Part shown: positions 1 through 6,202 of the stretch, piece by piece
How the letters are laid out: each line of letters starts with the position of its first letter
Position numbering within the stretch: the stretch's first letter is position 1
Position numbers and translations under genes: made by a program
Notes under the pieces: generated by a model
Seen by the model: only the letters and a program-made list of their open reading frames with translations
What the model was told of the DNA's origin: nothing
Database searches by the model: none
Assembly (NCBI GenBank): GCA_003518205.1
Contig: DOZC01000018.1
Location: 1 to 8,401, forward strand
DNA: 8,401 bases
Source: Minisyncoccota bacterium
Lineage (GTDB): Bacteria; Patescibacteriota; Microgenomatia; UBA1400; PJMF01
Direction: 5' to 3'

Positions 1-1
1 C

Positions 2-838
2 AAATTAAAACCTCAGTTAGTGATTATTGATAGCATTCAAACTTTAACGACTCAGGATTTAACCGGAGCCAGTGGGAGTGTGGGTCAGATTCGAGAAACG
101 GCCGACCGCATTATTAATTTGGTGAAGCCGCTGGGAATTCCAACTTTTTTGGTGGGGCATATGACCAAAGAGGGCACGATTGCGGGGCCAAAAGTGCTTG
201 AACACATGGTTGACTCAGTTCTGGAATTAAGTGGTGAACGGACCAGCCAATTACGTTTACTTAGGGCGCTTAAAAATCGCTTTGGAGCCACTGATGAAGT
301 GGGGGTGTTTCAGTTAATTGATTCTGGTTTGGTCGAGGTAACTAACCCCAGTGAGTTGTTTTTGGAACACCAAGATTCCACAGTGGCCGGAAGCGCTACG
401 GTAGCAGTGATGGAGGGAACTCGACCACTTTTGGTGGAGGTTCAGGCCTTGGTGGTGGAATCGCAGTTGGCAATGCCTCGGCGAGTTGGTAGGGGAATTG
501 AATTGTCTCGAATTCAGGTTTTGGCGGCAGTACTCCAAAAACACGCTCGCCTGCCTCTGGGAAGCACTGACGTTTTTGTAAATGTGGCTGGAGGATTTAA
601 AATTACTGAGCCAGCTGTGGATTTGGGGTTAGCGGTGGCAATTGCCAGCTCATTAAAGAATAAAAAATTACCTCAAAAATCAGTTTTCATCGGAGAGATC
701 GGGCTTTTAGGAGAGATCAGAGCTGTGAGTTTTTTGGACAAACGCATTAAAGAAGCTAAAAGATTGGGTTATACTCAGGTGTTTTCGCGACAATCCCACA
801 CTCGAGTGAGTGAAGTTTTAAAAGCCCTAGGGCTTTAA
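2..838 (+). CDS. radA: RadA/Sms DNA repair ATPase, C-terminal part (5' end outside the window)
   Basis: RadA is a RecA-like ATPase and branch-migration helicase acting in homologous recombination. The frame is open from base 2, so the gene starts upstream; 278 residues are visible of the roughly 450 usual for the family, and the zinc finger and Walker A are missing off the edge. Seen: a Walker B strand (LVIIDSIQT, visible residues 7-15), the RadA signature KNRFG followed by ATDEVGVFQL, then a C-terminal Lon-protease-like domain (from about GRGIELSRIQVLAAVL through NVAGGFKITEPAVDLGLAVA to GEIGLLGEIR). An in-frame GTG at 20 is internal to the Walker B region and is not the real start. The gene converges on the TraG-like gene with 13 nt between the stop codons, and its stop overlaps a perfect palindrome. 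Confidence 0.95.
   Translation, partial: KLKPQLVIIDSIQTLTTQDLTGASGSVGQIRETADRIINLVKPLGIPTFLVGHMTKEGTIAGPKVLEHMVDSVLELSGERTSQLRLLRALKNRFGATDEVGVFQLIDSGLVEVTNPSELFLEHQDSTVAGSATVAVMEGTRPLLVEVQALVVESQLAMPRRVGRGIELSRIQVLAAVLQKHARLPLGSTDVFVNVAGGFKITEPAVDLGLAVAIASSLKNKKLPQKSVFIGEIGLLGEIRAVSFLDKRIKEAKRLGYTQVFSRQSHTRVSEVLKALGL
821..836. terminator. 16-bp perfect palindrome between convergent genes, possible bidirectional terminator
   Basis: AAAGCCCTAGGGCTTT is fully self-complementary and includes the first base of the radA stop codon. It sits just before the 13-nt gap between two convergent stop codons, where a bidirectional terminator would be expected. The T-tract on either strand is short (three to four T with interruptions) and the hairpin must open a CTAG loop, leaving six stem pairs. 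Termination is therefore only a suggestion from position and symmetry. Confidence 0.3.
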
Positions 839-851
839 ATTAGCAATCAAA

Positions 852-3158
852 TTATTTGGTTTTCAATCGAGCGTAACGCTCTCGGCTAACTTTAACGACT
901 TTGTCGCGATTTTGATTCCGGCTTTTGGCTAAAGGTAAGGTGTGAGCTGGAAAGGGTGGAGAAATGACATTATCAATCGTGATTTTGTTAATAACTTGAT
1001 GCTTACCCAGGGTCACCAAGTCATTCACGGTATATTTGCCACCAAACTCTTTTTCGAAAGCTGCCGCATCATCAGCTCCCATCACAAAACTAATAATGCT
1101 ACCACAATTACCAAAAATGGCCTTTTGGACATCTTCAGGAATTTGAGCAATATATTGGTTCGCTAACGTTAAATTAAGCCGATACTTCCGTGCTTCAGAA
1201 AGTATTTTATTGAAGGATTCGGTGGCGAAATTTTGAAATTCATCAACATATAAATAGAAATCCCGCCGCTCGATTTCCGGCCGACGTACTCTGGCCATGG
1301 CGGCGATCTGAATTTTAGTGATCAACATCGCTCCCAGGAGAGTGGCGTTGTCCTCACCCAATCTGCCTTGAGATAAATTTACCAACAAAATCTTGCCGTG
1401 ATCCATGATGTCTTCAATGTCAAAAGAGCTAGTGCGAGCATTCACCACGTTGCGCACCAGAGGAGAAGAGACAAATTGTCCGACCTTATTAAGAATAGGA
1501 GCAATGGATTCGGTTCGGAGTCGTTCCTGCATTTTGTCGAACTCATTGACCCAAAAAGTTTTGAGAATGGGATCATCCAGTTTCTCAACATACTTAGCGC
1601 GAAACTTACTATCTACCAACAGCTCAAGTACATCAGATAATCTGGCTTCATTACTCTTCAATAGAGTTAATAGGGCATTGCGGAGAATGTATTCCAAGCG
1701 TGGTCCCCAGGAATAACCATAAAGTTTTTGAAAGACAGAAATAATGCCCGAAGCAATTAACTCTCGATGTTCGACGTTTTTACCCTCAAAAAGATTAATT
1801 TGGACGGTTCTATCAGGATCGGCTGGATTGAAATAAACCACATCATTGATGCGATGAGAGGGGATAAACTCCAACAAAGTTTCCACCAAATCCCCGTGAG
1901 GATCAATTACGCACAACCCCTCATTGTTTTTGAGATCATTGATAGCCATGTTAGCCAGCAGTGTGGTTTTGCCGGTGCCGGTTTTTCCAATCACATACAT
2001 GTGGCGTCGCCTGTCTGGTCGCCATAAACCATATTTGACGGGAGCATTTTTATAAGTAGTTTGGGCAAAAACATTGATCTCTTTTTTTAATTCTGGCGGT
2101 GATAACTTGAGGATAATTGGCAAATTTTCAGGTGGTTCGCCCAATAAAGTTTTTTGCCAAGCAATGTTGGAAATAACGCTTAATTCTTGATTTGGCAAAT
2201 GAAATAGGGTGGCTAATTCTTCCAACATCAAGTGAGCTGAGGAGTTGCGAGAAAAGCCTCGAGCCAAAATGGTTTCTAAGAAATGGTGTTTAAAAAAAAG
2301 TTCGGTAGTTAGTTCTAGAACGTTACCTTCACTTTGAGACATCGAGTTGTAGGTTGCTGCCAAGCTTTCCATTAAATTACGACACTGTCGAATGCTAGGA
2401 CCTTGAATGGCCAATTTAATGCCGACTTTTAGGCCTCGAGATTTGAGTTTTTTCTCAACTAGCGCTGCTTGAGAGTGATTTAAAGAGGAAACGGTTTTTT
2501 CACCTGTGGCTGTGGTTATGGTTTGACCTCCAAGAGCTTTTTGTCCGGCTGCTTTCCAAGATTCACCTTCATTGGCGACACAAAATTGAATTAAACTGGA
2601 AAATCCTGGAGCCGACTTTGACAGAGTTGATAATAAAGTCACCAAAGGATCAATTTCCTTAAAATCCTGAAAGGTTTTTAGAGGTAAATACTCTTGGTGT
2701 TTGAGTCGCAAACTCCCCAAACAAGCCACGAGACCAGTTTCCAAAGTTAATCCAGTTAACTGATCAGTTAATTTTTCAATTAGAGGCAATCCAGCCTGAT
2801 TAATTTCAGCTGAGCTGGCTTCAGTTGGGGCTATCTCGGATGAGGTGGGGATCGAATTAAGAGAAAAGAGTTGAGTTAGAGGGTCTTCCGGAAGCGGTGT
2901 AATTGTGGCTTCAGGATAGCTGGCTGTAATGGCCGACTTGAGATAATCAGCCAATCTTTCTGGAGTGTAACAGAGGAAACGAATAGTTTGATTAACAATG
3001 AGAATTTCAAAACTTAAGCGCTCGGTTTTATTGAGCAACTGATATAGCCAATCATTTCTTAGCTCTGGAATCGTCGCAAAAAGTTGCACTGCAGCTTCTG
3101 GAGTGCGTTGAGAATCGCGGCCGGTTTTGATCTCAAGGACGAGGTGTGGAGCAGGCAT
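852..3158 (-). CDS. TraG/TraD/HerA-like ATPase (type IV secretion DNA-binding/coupling-protein family)
   Basis: This 768-residue protein has the fold of the DNA-pumping ATPases (VirD4/TraD/TraG and HerA). Seen: an N-terminal region of about 370 residues with no P-loop; Walker A GKTGTGKTT at 391-399; a conserved strand and turn VIDPHGD at 417-423; Walker B YLYVDEFQNF at about 635-644 with D639 and E640; then SEARKYRLNLTLANQYIAQI, typical of the TraM-recognition part of TraD/TraG. The opening residues (VLEIKTG, RTPEAA) resemble a family I recall as common in Candidate Phyla Radiation genomes. No N-terminal transmembrane segment is visible, unlike classical coupling proteins, so the protein is either cytosolic or tethered by a partner. 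No relaxase, VirB4 or pilus gene lies nearby, so a conjugation role is not shown; DNA translocation or DNA uptake are alternatives. The start is the first ATG after a dyad; no Shine-Dalgarno is seen. Confidence 0.88.
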   Translation of the reverse strand: MPAPHLVLEIKTGRDSQRTPEAAVQLFATIPELRNDWLYQLLNKTERLSFEILIVNQTIRFLCYTPERLADYLKSAITASYPEATITPLPEDPLTQLFSLNSIPTSSEIAPTEASSAEINQAGLPLIEKLTDQLTGLTLETGLVACLGSLRLKHQEYLPLKTFQDFKEIDPLVTLLSTLSKSAPGFSSLIQFCVANEGESWKAAGQKALGGQTITTATGEKTVSSLNHSQAALVEKKLKSRGLKVGIKLAIQGPSIRQCRNLMESLAATYNSMSQSEGNVLELTTELFFKHHFLETILARGFSRNSSAHLMLEELATLFHLPNQELSVISNIAWQKTLLGEPPENLPIILKLSPPELKKEINVFAQTTYKNAPVKYGLWRPDRRRHMYVIGKTGTGKTTLLANMAINDLKNNEGLCVIDPHGDLVETLLEFIPSHRINDVVYFNPADPDRTVQINLFEGKNVEHRELIASGIISVFQKLYGYSWGPRLEYILRNALLTLLKSNEARLSDVLELLVDSKFRAKYVEKLDDPILKTFWVNEFDKMQERLRTESIAPILNKVGQFVSSPLVRNVVNARTSSFDIEDIMDHGKILLVNLSQGRLGEDNATLLGAMLITKIQIAAMARVRRPEIERRDFYLYVDEFQNFATESFNKILSEARKYRLNLTLANQYIAQIPEDVQKAIFGNCGSIISFVMGADDAAAFEKEFGGKYTVNDLVTLGKHQVINKITIDNVISPPFPAHTLPLAKSRNQNRDKVVKVSRERYARLKTK

Positions 3159-3159
3159 A

Positions 3160-3196
3160 TATCTGATATCTGACAGCTGACTTCAGATATCAGATA
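3160..3196 (-). promoter_or_regulatory. 14-bp inverted repeat just upstream of the TraG-like start codon
   Basis: Arms at 3160-3173 and 3183-3196 are perfect reverse complements around a 9-nt spacer, ending one base before the ATG at 3158. The arms contain GATATC and the spacer contains CAGCTG, so the element is made of nested palindromes. It occupies the place of a ribosome binding site and lies between the predicted -10 and the start codon. It could be a repressor operator or, if transcribed from about 3190, a shortened 9-bp RNA hairpin sequestering the start. Confidence 0.6.
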
Positions 3197-3205
3197 AGTA
3201 TAGCA
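3197..3205 (-). promoter_or_regulatory. Extended -10 promoter for the TraG-like gene
   Basis: On the minus strand TGCTATACT provides an extended -10 (TG, one base, TATACT, five of six matches to TATAAT). The -35 position has no good match, which an extended -10 can tolerate. Transcription would begin near 3190, giving a leader of only about 32 nt that starts inside the inverted repeat. Confidence 0.5.
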
Positions 3206-3327
3206 TCGCCACTTCGACTCTAGCCCGAATAAATTTTGAATTAAGAAAAGTTATCCGGAGTTATCCCAACTGGTGAAGTTTTAAAAGACATTGTGAAAAA
3301 TTCTGTTTAATCTTGATGAAAATGTTA

Positions 3328-3377
3328 GCAATTAGAATTATAAGCTCCATTATTTTCCGAGCAATTAATATTATAGG
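3328..3377. repeat. Two 17-bp direct repeats upstream of the RNA promoter
   Basis: GCAATTAGAATTATAAG at 3328-3344 and GCAATTAATATTATAGG at 3361-3377 match at 14 of 17 positions. They are offset by 33 bp, about three helical turns. The second copy abuts the -35 hexamer at 3378. AT-rich phased repeats here could be UP elements or binding sites for an activator; either reading is inference. The rest of 3197-3327 shows no gene, only AT-rich sequence and two TTATCC motifs 10 bp apart at 3251 and 3261. Confidence 0.45.
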
Positions 3378-3407
3378 TTGACAGAAAGGCAAAATGGTAG
3401 TTATACT
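3378..3407 (+). promoter_or_regulatory. Near-consensus housekeeping sigma promoter driving the non-coding region
   Basis: TTGACA at 3378-3383 is a perfect -35 and TATACT at 3402-3407 matches the -10 at five of six positions, with an 18-bp spacer. The start of transcription is expected near 3413-3415. It is the best promoter in the window, yet no convincing ORF follows for at least 500 nt, which points to a stable RNA product. Confidence 0.75.
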
Positions 3408-3413
3408 CTGATA

Positions 3414-3940
3414 CAGTCGCTCTTTAATCGCTATTAAAATTGCTATTAATCGTTATTGTTGGTTGGGATGGAGGAATTGATTGGGTGCGCCTAATTAATT
3501 ACTCTTGAGAAGCCCCAACTAACTTGAGGTTATGATAGCTAAAACTACTGGAATAACTGTTGAAAGAGAGGAGAGATAAATTAAAAATCCGCCTCATCGG
3601 CGCACCCTGTAAACAGGATCGCAAACGAGGCGGACTAGCAAGATAACATTGTTATCGCTGAGAAGCTCACGAGAAACAATGTCACCTTAAGTAGCGTACA
3701 TTCAGACTCGAATGTAACGTTAAGTGAGAGTACTTTACCATCCGCCAACTGGGTGGTAAATTGCATCTTAATAGCTCAGACAGCAGCATTTTGACTCAAA
3801 ATTGAGTTGGTATTGATTAAAAAGTGATTAAAAAAGTTGGTTGGAATCGAACAAACTTTAGGCTGGTGTGCGGAGGTCTCGGTCGTTGGGCAGGCTACCG
3901 AGCTTCCGCAAACTAGCGTAGGGTTTAAATAAATTTTGAT
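3414..3940 (+). ncRNA. Structured non-coding RNA of unknown family
   Basis: A strong promoter leads into about 525 nt dense in complementary arms. P1: 3458-3467 with 3514-3523 (10 bp, one G-U). Hairpin A: 3588-3595 with 3627-3634 (8 bp) enclosing 3606-3609 with 3614-3617. B: 3646-3653 with 3675-3682, inner 3659-3662 with 3666-3669. C: 3686-3690 with 3720-3724, inner 3697-3703 with 3710-3716. D: 3734-3740 with 3754-3760. E: 3794-3798 with 3803-3807. F: 3833-3842 with 3850-3859, one mismatch. G: 3870-3882 with 3898-3909. The P1 loop (3483-3491) and the loop of A (3599-3607) are complementary over 9 bp. The G-U pair in P1 would be A-C if read from the other strand, favouring +. I found no TPsiC arm or tag for tmRNA and no conserved RNase P core. 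The 3' end is uncertain; T-rich sequence at 3934-3945 is the best place. Family unassigned. Confidence 0.6.
3430..3449 (+). repeat. Short direct repeat at the 5' end of the predicted RNA
   Basis: GCTATTAA occurs at 3430-3437 and again at 3442-3449, a 12-nt period, about 15-35 nt after the predicted start. Both copies are perfectly complementary to TTAATAGC at 3768-3775 in the same transcript, so either could close a long-range helix around the structured core. Eight-base matches arise by chance in 500 nt, so this is weak alone. Confidence 0.35.
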
Positions 3941-3945
3941 TTTTT

Positions 3946-4218
3946 ATGATTTTGATTATAGTTGCGGCAATTAATTTGATGGTTTCATGGTTTGGGCCAA
4001 AAACAGTGATGGAAAACCAGCAGTGGCGCCAGGGAATGATCCGAACCAACTCTTCTCAAATTTTGACTCAGGTTAAGTTTGGTCAAAATAAGCTTGGGAT
4101 TGAAACTCAGTCACAATTTACAGTGACTCCGGTGGCTGGTCAATCAGGTGCCACATCAGGTGCCGCATCAGGTGTCGACACACACTATATATTAGGTGCT
4201 AGGGCAGTGCCAAATTGA
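3946..4218 (+). CDS. Doubtful 90-residue hypothetical protein with a hydrophobic N-terminus
   Basis: I do not recognise this ORF. It would encode a hydrophobic start (residues 2-16, ILIIVAAINLMVSWF) that could be a signal anchor, then a polar stretch and a Ser-Gly-Ala-rich tail with three in-frame four-residue repeats (SGAT, SGAA, SGVD). No Shine-Dalgarno precedes the ATG, which sits in the T-rich tail of the predicted RNA. For it: an open frame of 90 codons and repeats in phase with the frame. Against it: no initiation signal, no known family, and a location in otherwise non-coding sequence. It could be a small secreted protein carried on the RNA transcript, or chance. Confidence 0.33.
   Translation: MILIIVAAINLMVSWFGPKTVMENQQWRQGMIRTNSSQILTQVKFGQNKLGIETQSQFTVTPVAGQSGATSGAASGVDTHYILGARAVPN
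4144..4179 (+). repeat. Three tandem 12-bp units
   Basis: Three consecutive copies of a 12-bp unit (TCAGGTGCCACA, TCAGGTGCCGCA, TCAGGTGTCGAC) lie near the end of the small ORF and keep its frame, giving Ser-Gly-Ala/Val-X repeats. Slippage during replication is the simple origin. Confidence 0.7.
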
Positions 4219-4247
4219 CCTCAACCCTAATTGAGGGGTGACAATTT
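4212..4247. other. Two-tier hairpin overlapping the stop of the small ORF and the rho promoter
   Basis: AAATTG (4212-4217) pairs with CAATTT (4242-4247), and CCTCAA (4219-4224) pairs with TTGAGG (4231-4236) around a CCCTAA loop. The internal loop is asymmetric, 1 and 5 nt. No T-run follows, so it is not a standard intrinsic terminator. It could end the upstream transcript with help from Rho, or act as a DNA dyad over the rho -35. Confidence 0.4.
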
Positions 4248-4266
4248 CGCTTTAAGCTGTCATAAT
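4238..4266 (+). promoter_or_regulatory. Predicted rho promoter
   Basis: GTGACA (4238-4243, five of six) and CATAAT (4261-4266, five of six) are separated by 17 bp. A TG at 4258-4259 makes an extended -10. Transcription would start near 4273, leaving a leader of about 137 nt before the rho ATG. The leader shows nothing I can name; its length would allow the self-termination known for rho in some bacteria. Confidence 0.5.
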
Positions 4267-4409
4267 CACCACATTCCCCGATGCTAACTTGATTTGTTTT
4301 TGATTTTTAACCATTTAGGATCGAGTTATTGAGCACCACAATAGTATATTTATTTTTCGGATAATTTTTCAATCCATGCGGGTAACTAGTAATTAGGAAA
4401 TTTAGGTTT

Positions 4410-6113
4410 ATGCCAAAAAAAGCTGGCCTTTCGGCCGTGGGTGCCAAAAAAACCCCAACTTCAAAAAAAAGTATCAAAGAAAACTTGACTGATCTCGAGT
4501 TTGATTGGTCTGATGCTGGAATGCTGACAGAGCATCCTCCCAGCACCGAACCAGCTGAAATTGTTGAATCAGTCGAACTTGATTTAGCTGGAGCCCAGGC
4601 TAAGGCCAAAATTCAGGAACAAAAGCCAATGGCAGAACTGGAGTCAGAGCTGGAACCGAAATCCAAACTCGGAGTTAGAGCTGAACTAGAATCAAATCAG
4701 CCTTCAGCATCGAGCCTGGTGTCGGGTTCAATGGCCACGGCCGCGGCTCAGTTGGCCTCAGTTAATCAACCAGTTTTTGTGACTAATGACTCATCTGCAT
4801 CAGGTTTGACGGGACGACCGATGTTGCGACCGCGCTTTTTGAGTCGGGATCGCCAAGGAGGTTATCGGCAAGATCGACCTGGAAACATGAACCAAAACTT
4901 GGGTAACAACAATAATCGAGGCCGAATGGGTTTTCGTCCAAACGCGCCTCAATTTGGATTTACAACTGAACCTGGAGATGAGTCACAACCCACCGAAATA
5001 ATTACTGGAATTTTGGATACCTCCAAAGAGGGGCATGGTGTAGTCAGACAAAATTTTGGAGAGAGTGATCGAGATGCTTACATTGCCACTGCCTTAGTCC
5101 GACGTTTGAAATTATTGCCGGGAGATGTGGTTTCTGGCCCAGCCAGAATGCCCAAAGAGAACGATCGTTATTGGGGTATGACCAGAGTGGAAACTGTTAA
5201 TGATTTGCCTTTGGAAGAATTTTTGAAAAAGGGTAGAGTCAGTTTTAAGAGTTTGACTCCAGTTTATCCTGATAAACAAATCAAATTGGAAACCAGCAAA
5301 GAACCTTTGTCTTTGCGCATCATCGATATGGTGGCTCCAATTGGTAAAGGTCAGCGAAGTTTAATTGTGTCACCTCCTAAAGCCGGCAAAACTACCTTGT
5401 TGAAGGATATTGCCACCGGAGTAGCTCGCAACAATCCTGAGATTCATGTCATGGCCGTATTGGTGGGGGAACGTCCTGAAGAAGTCACTGATATTCGTCG
5501 CCATGTGGCTCAAATTACTGGTGGTAAGGGCGAAGTAGCCGCGAGCAACTTTGACGAATCAGCTCAAGATCAATGTCGAGTGGCTGAGTTGGCGTTGGAG
5601 CGAGCCAAGCGCTTGGTGGAATCTGGCCGAGACGTGATGATTTTATTGGATTCGATTACGCGGTTGGCCAGAGCCTACAACTTGGCTATGCCGACATCGG
5701 GTCGAACCTTGTCAGGCGGATTTGATCCGGCGGCTTTATTTCCACCCAAAAAATTCTTTGGGGCAGCGCGTAATTTTGAAGTCCCAGGCTCGCTCACCAT
5801 TATTGGCACGGCCTTGGTGGATACTGGTTCGAGAATGGATGATTTGGTTTATGAAGAGTTTAAGGGAACTGGTAACCAAGAAATTATTTTGGATCGGCAT
5901 TTGGGTGAGCGCCGAGTTTGGCCAGCTATTGATGTTCAAAGATCTGGCACCCGTCGAGATGATTTGTTAATCGACTCGGTAACCTATCAATCAATTATTA
6001 CTCTCCAACGAATGTTAGATATGTTGGACAAAGAAGAGCGTACTATAACTCTGATCGAGCGCATGCGTCGCACTGATTCTAACAAAGAATTTTTAGCCAG
6101 TCTCAAAGGGTGA
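4410..6113 (+). CDS. rho: Transcription termination factor Rho with a long N-terminal extension
   Basis: Rho is the hexameric RNA-dependent ATPase that ends transcription. The protein has 567 residues against about 420 in E. coli; the excess is N-terminal. Residues 1-135 are charged and Ala/Ser/Glu-rich; 140-178 are rich in Arg, Gly, Gln and Asn (NLGNNNNRGR at 163-172). The primary RNA-binding cold-shock-like domain begins near 195 (EIITGILDTSKEGHGVV). The ATPase core shows Walker A PPKAGKTT (322-329), GERPEEV, Walker B ILLDSITRLARAYN with D414, Q-loop SGRTLSGG (430-437), FFGAARN, and R-loop GTGN (486-489) followed by the conserved LVDTGS/RSGTRRDD region. All motifs needed for activity are present. 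The ATG has only weak AGG-containing sequence upstream (AGGAAA at 4395-4400). It ends in TGA. A hairpin follows the stop, and the M23 gene begins 88 nt downstream. Confidence 0.97.
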   Translation: MPKKAGLSAVGAKKTPTSKKSIKENLTDLEFDWSDAGMLTEHPPSTEPAEIVESVELDLAGAQAKAKIQEQKPMAELESELEPKSKLGVRAELESNQPSASSLVSGSMATAAAQLASVNQPVFVTNDSSASGLTGRPMLRPRFLSRDRQGGYRQDRPGNMNQNLGNNNNRGRMGFRPNAPQFGFTTEPGDESQPTEIITGILDTSKEGHGVVRQNFGESDRDAYIATALVRRLKLLPGDVVSGPARMPKENDRYWGMTRVETVNDLPLEEFLKKGRVSFKSLTPVYPDKQIKLETSKEPLSLRIIDMVAPIGKGQRSLIVSPPKAGKTTLLKDIATGVARNNPEIHVMAVLVGERPEEVTDIRRHVAQITGGKGEVAASNFDESAQDQCRVAELALERAKRLVESGRDVMILLDSITRLARAYNLAMPTSGRTLSGGFDPAALFPPKKFFGAARNFEVPGSLTIIGTALVDTGSRMDDLVYEEFKGTGNQEIILDRHLGERRVWPAIDVQRSGTRRDDLLIDSVTYQSIITLQRMLDMLDKEERTITLIERMRRTDSNKEFLASLKG

Positions 6114-6150
6114 CCAGCTAAAAAGCTCGGCGCTGATGAGTTTTTAGTGG
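6114..6150 (+). terminator. Hairpin directly after the rho stop codon
   Basis: Immediately after TGA, CCA (6114-6116), CTAAAAA (6118-6124) and CTC (6126-6128) pair in order with GAG (6138-6140), TTTTTAG (6141-6147) and TGG (6148-6150). This gives 13 pairs with two single-base bulges and a 9-nt loop. No T-run follows, so it may be a 3'-end protecting structure or a Rho-dependent end rather than a classical terminator. Confidence 0.45.
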
Positions 6151-6178
6151 GGTGTTGGGCGCTCGGCCGATCTTGAGT

Positions 6179-6202
6179 TACAATAGATTGGCTGCAATCT
6201 AT
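6179..6202 (+). promoter_or_regulatory. -10 element and 8-bp dyad running into the M23 start codon
   Basis: TACAAT at 6179-6184 is a five-of-six -10; the -35 is poor (TTGGGC at 6155-6160, 18-bp spacing). Arms ATAGATTG (6183-6190) and CAATCTAT (6195-6202) are perfect reverse complements around GCTG and include the first two bases of the start codon. The predicted mRNA start is near 6191, giving a leader of about 10 nt without a Shine-Dalgarno. The dyad could be an operator. Confidence 0.4.

Noticed and set aside
942..2027. Several + strand open frames inside the TraG-like gene
   Set aside because: They are antisense to a long gene with intact ATPase motifs and show no recognisable protein features.
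3583..3634. Minus-strand intrinsic terminator: 8-bp GC-rich stem followed by TTTTT
   Set aside because: The loop is 31 nt and there is no supported minus-strand transcript entering it. Promoter and G-U evidence favour a + strand RNA, so the T-run is probably incidental.
3618..3636. GCAAAC followed by codons to a stop, resembling the tmRNA resume site and tag (also at 3908)
   Set aside because: The implied tags are very short (ANEAD, or a stop after two codons) and lack the usual hydrophobic end. No tRNA-like domain was found on the + strand.
3833..3859. TPsiC-like sequence GTTCGATTCC on the minus strand, hinting at a tRNA or tmRNA 3' end
   Set aside because: The flanking bases give only four of five T-stem pairs, no acceptor stem or D-arm can be drawn around it, and the segment folds as hairpin F on the + strand.
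3858..4049. 63-codon minus-strand frame
   Set aside because: It overlaps RNA hairpin G and the small + ORF, has no family features and no initiation signal.
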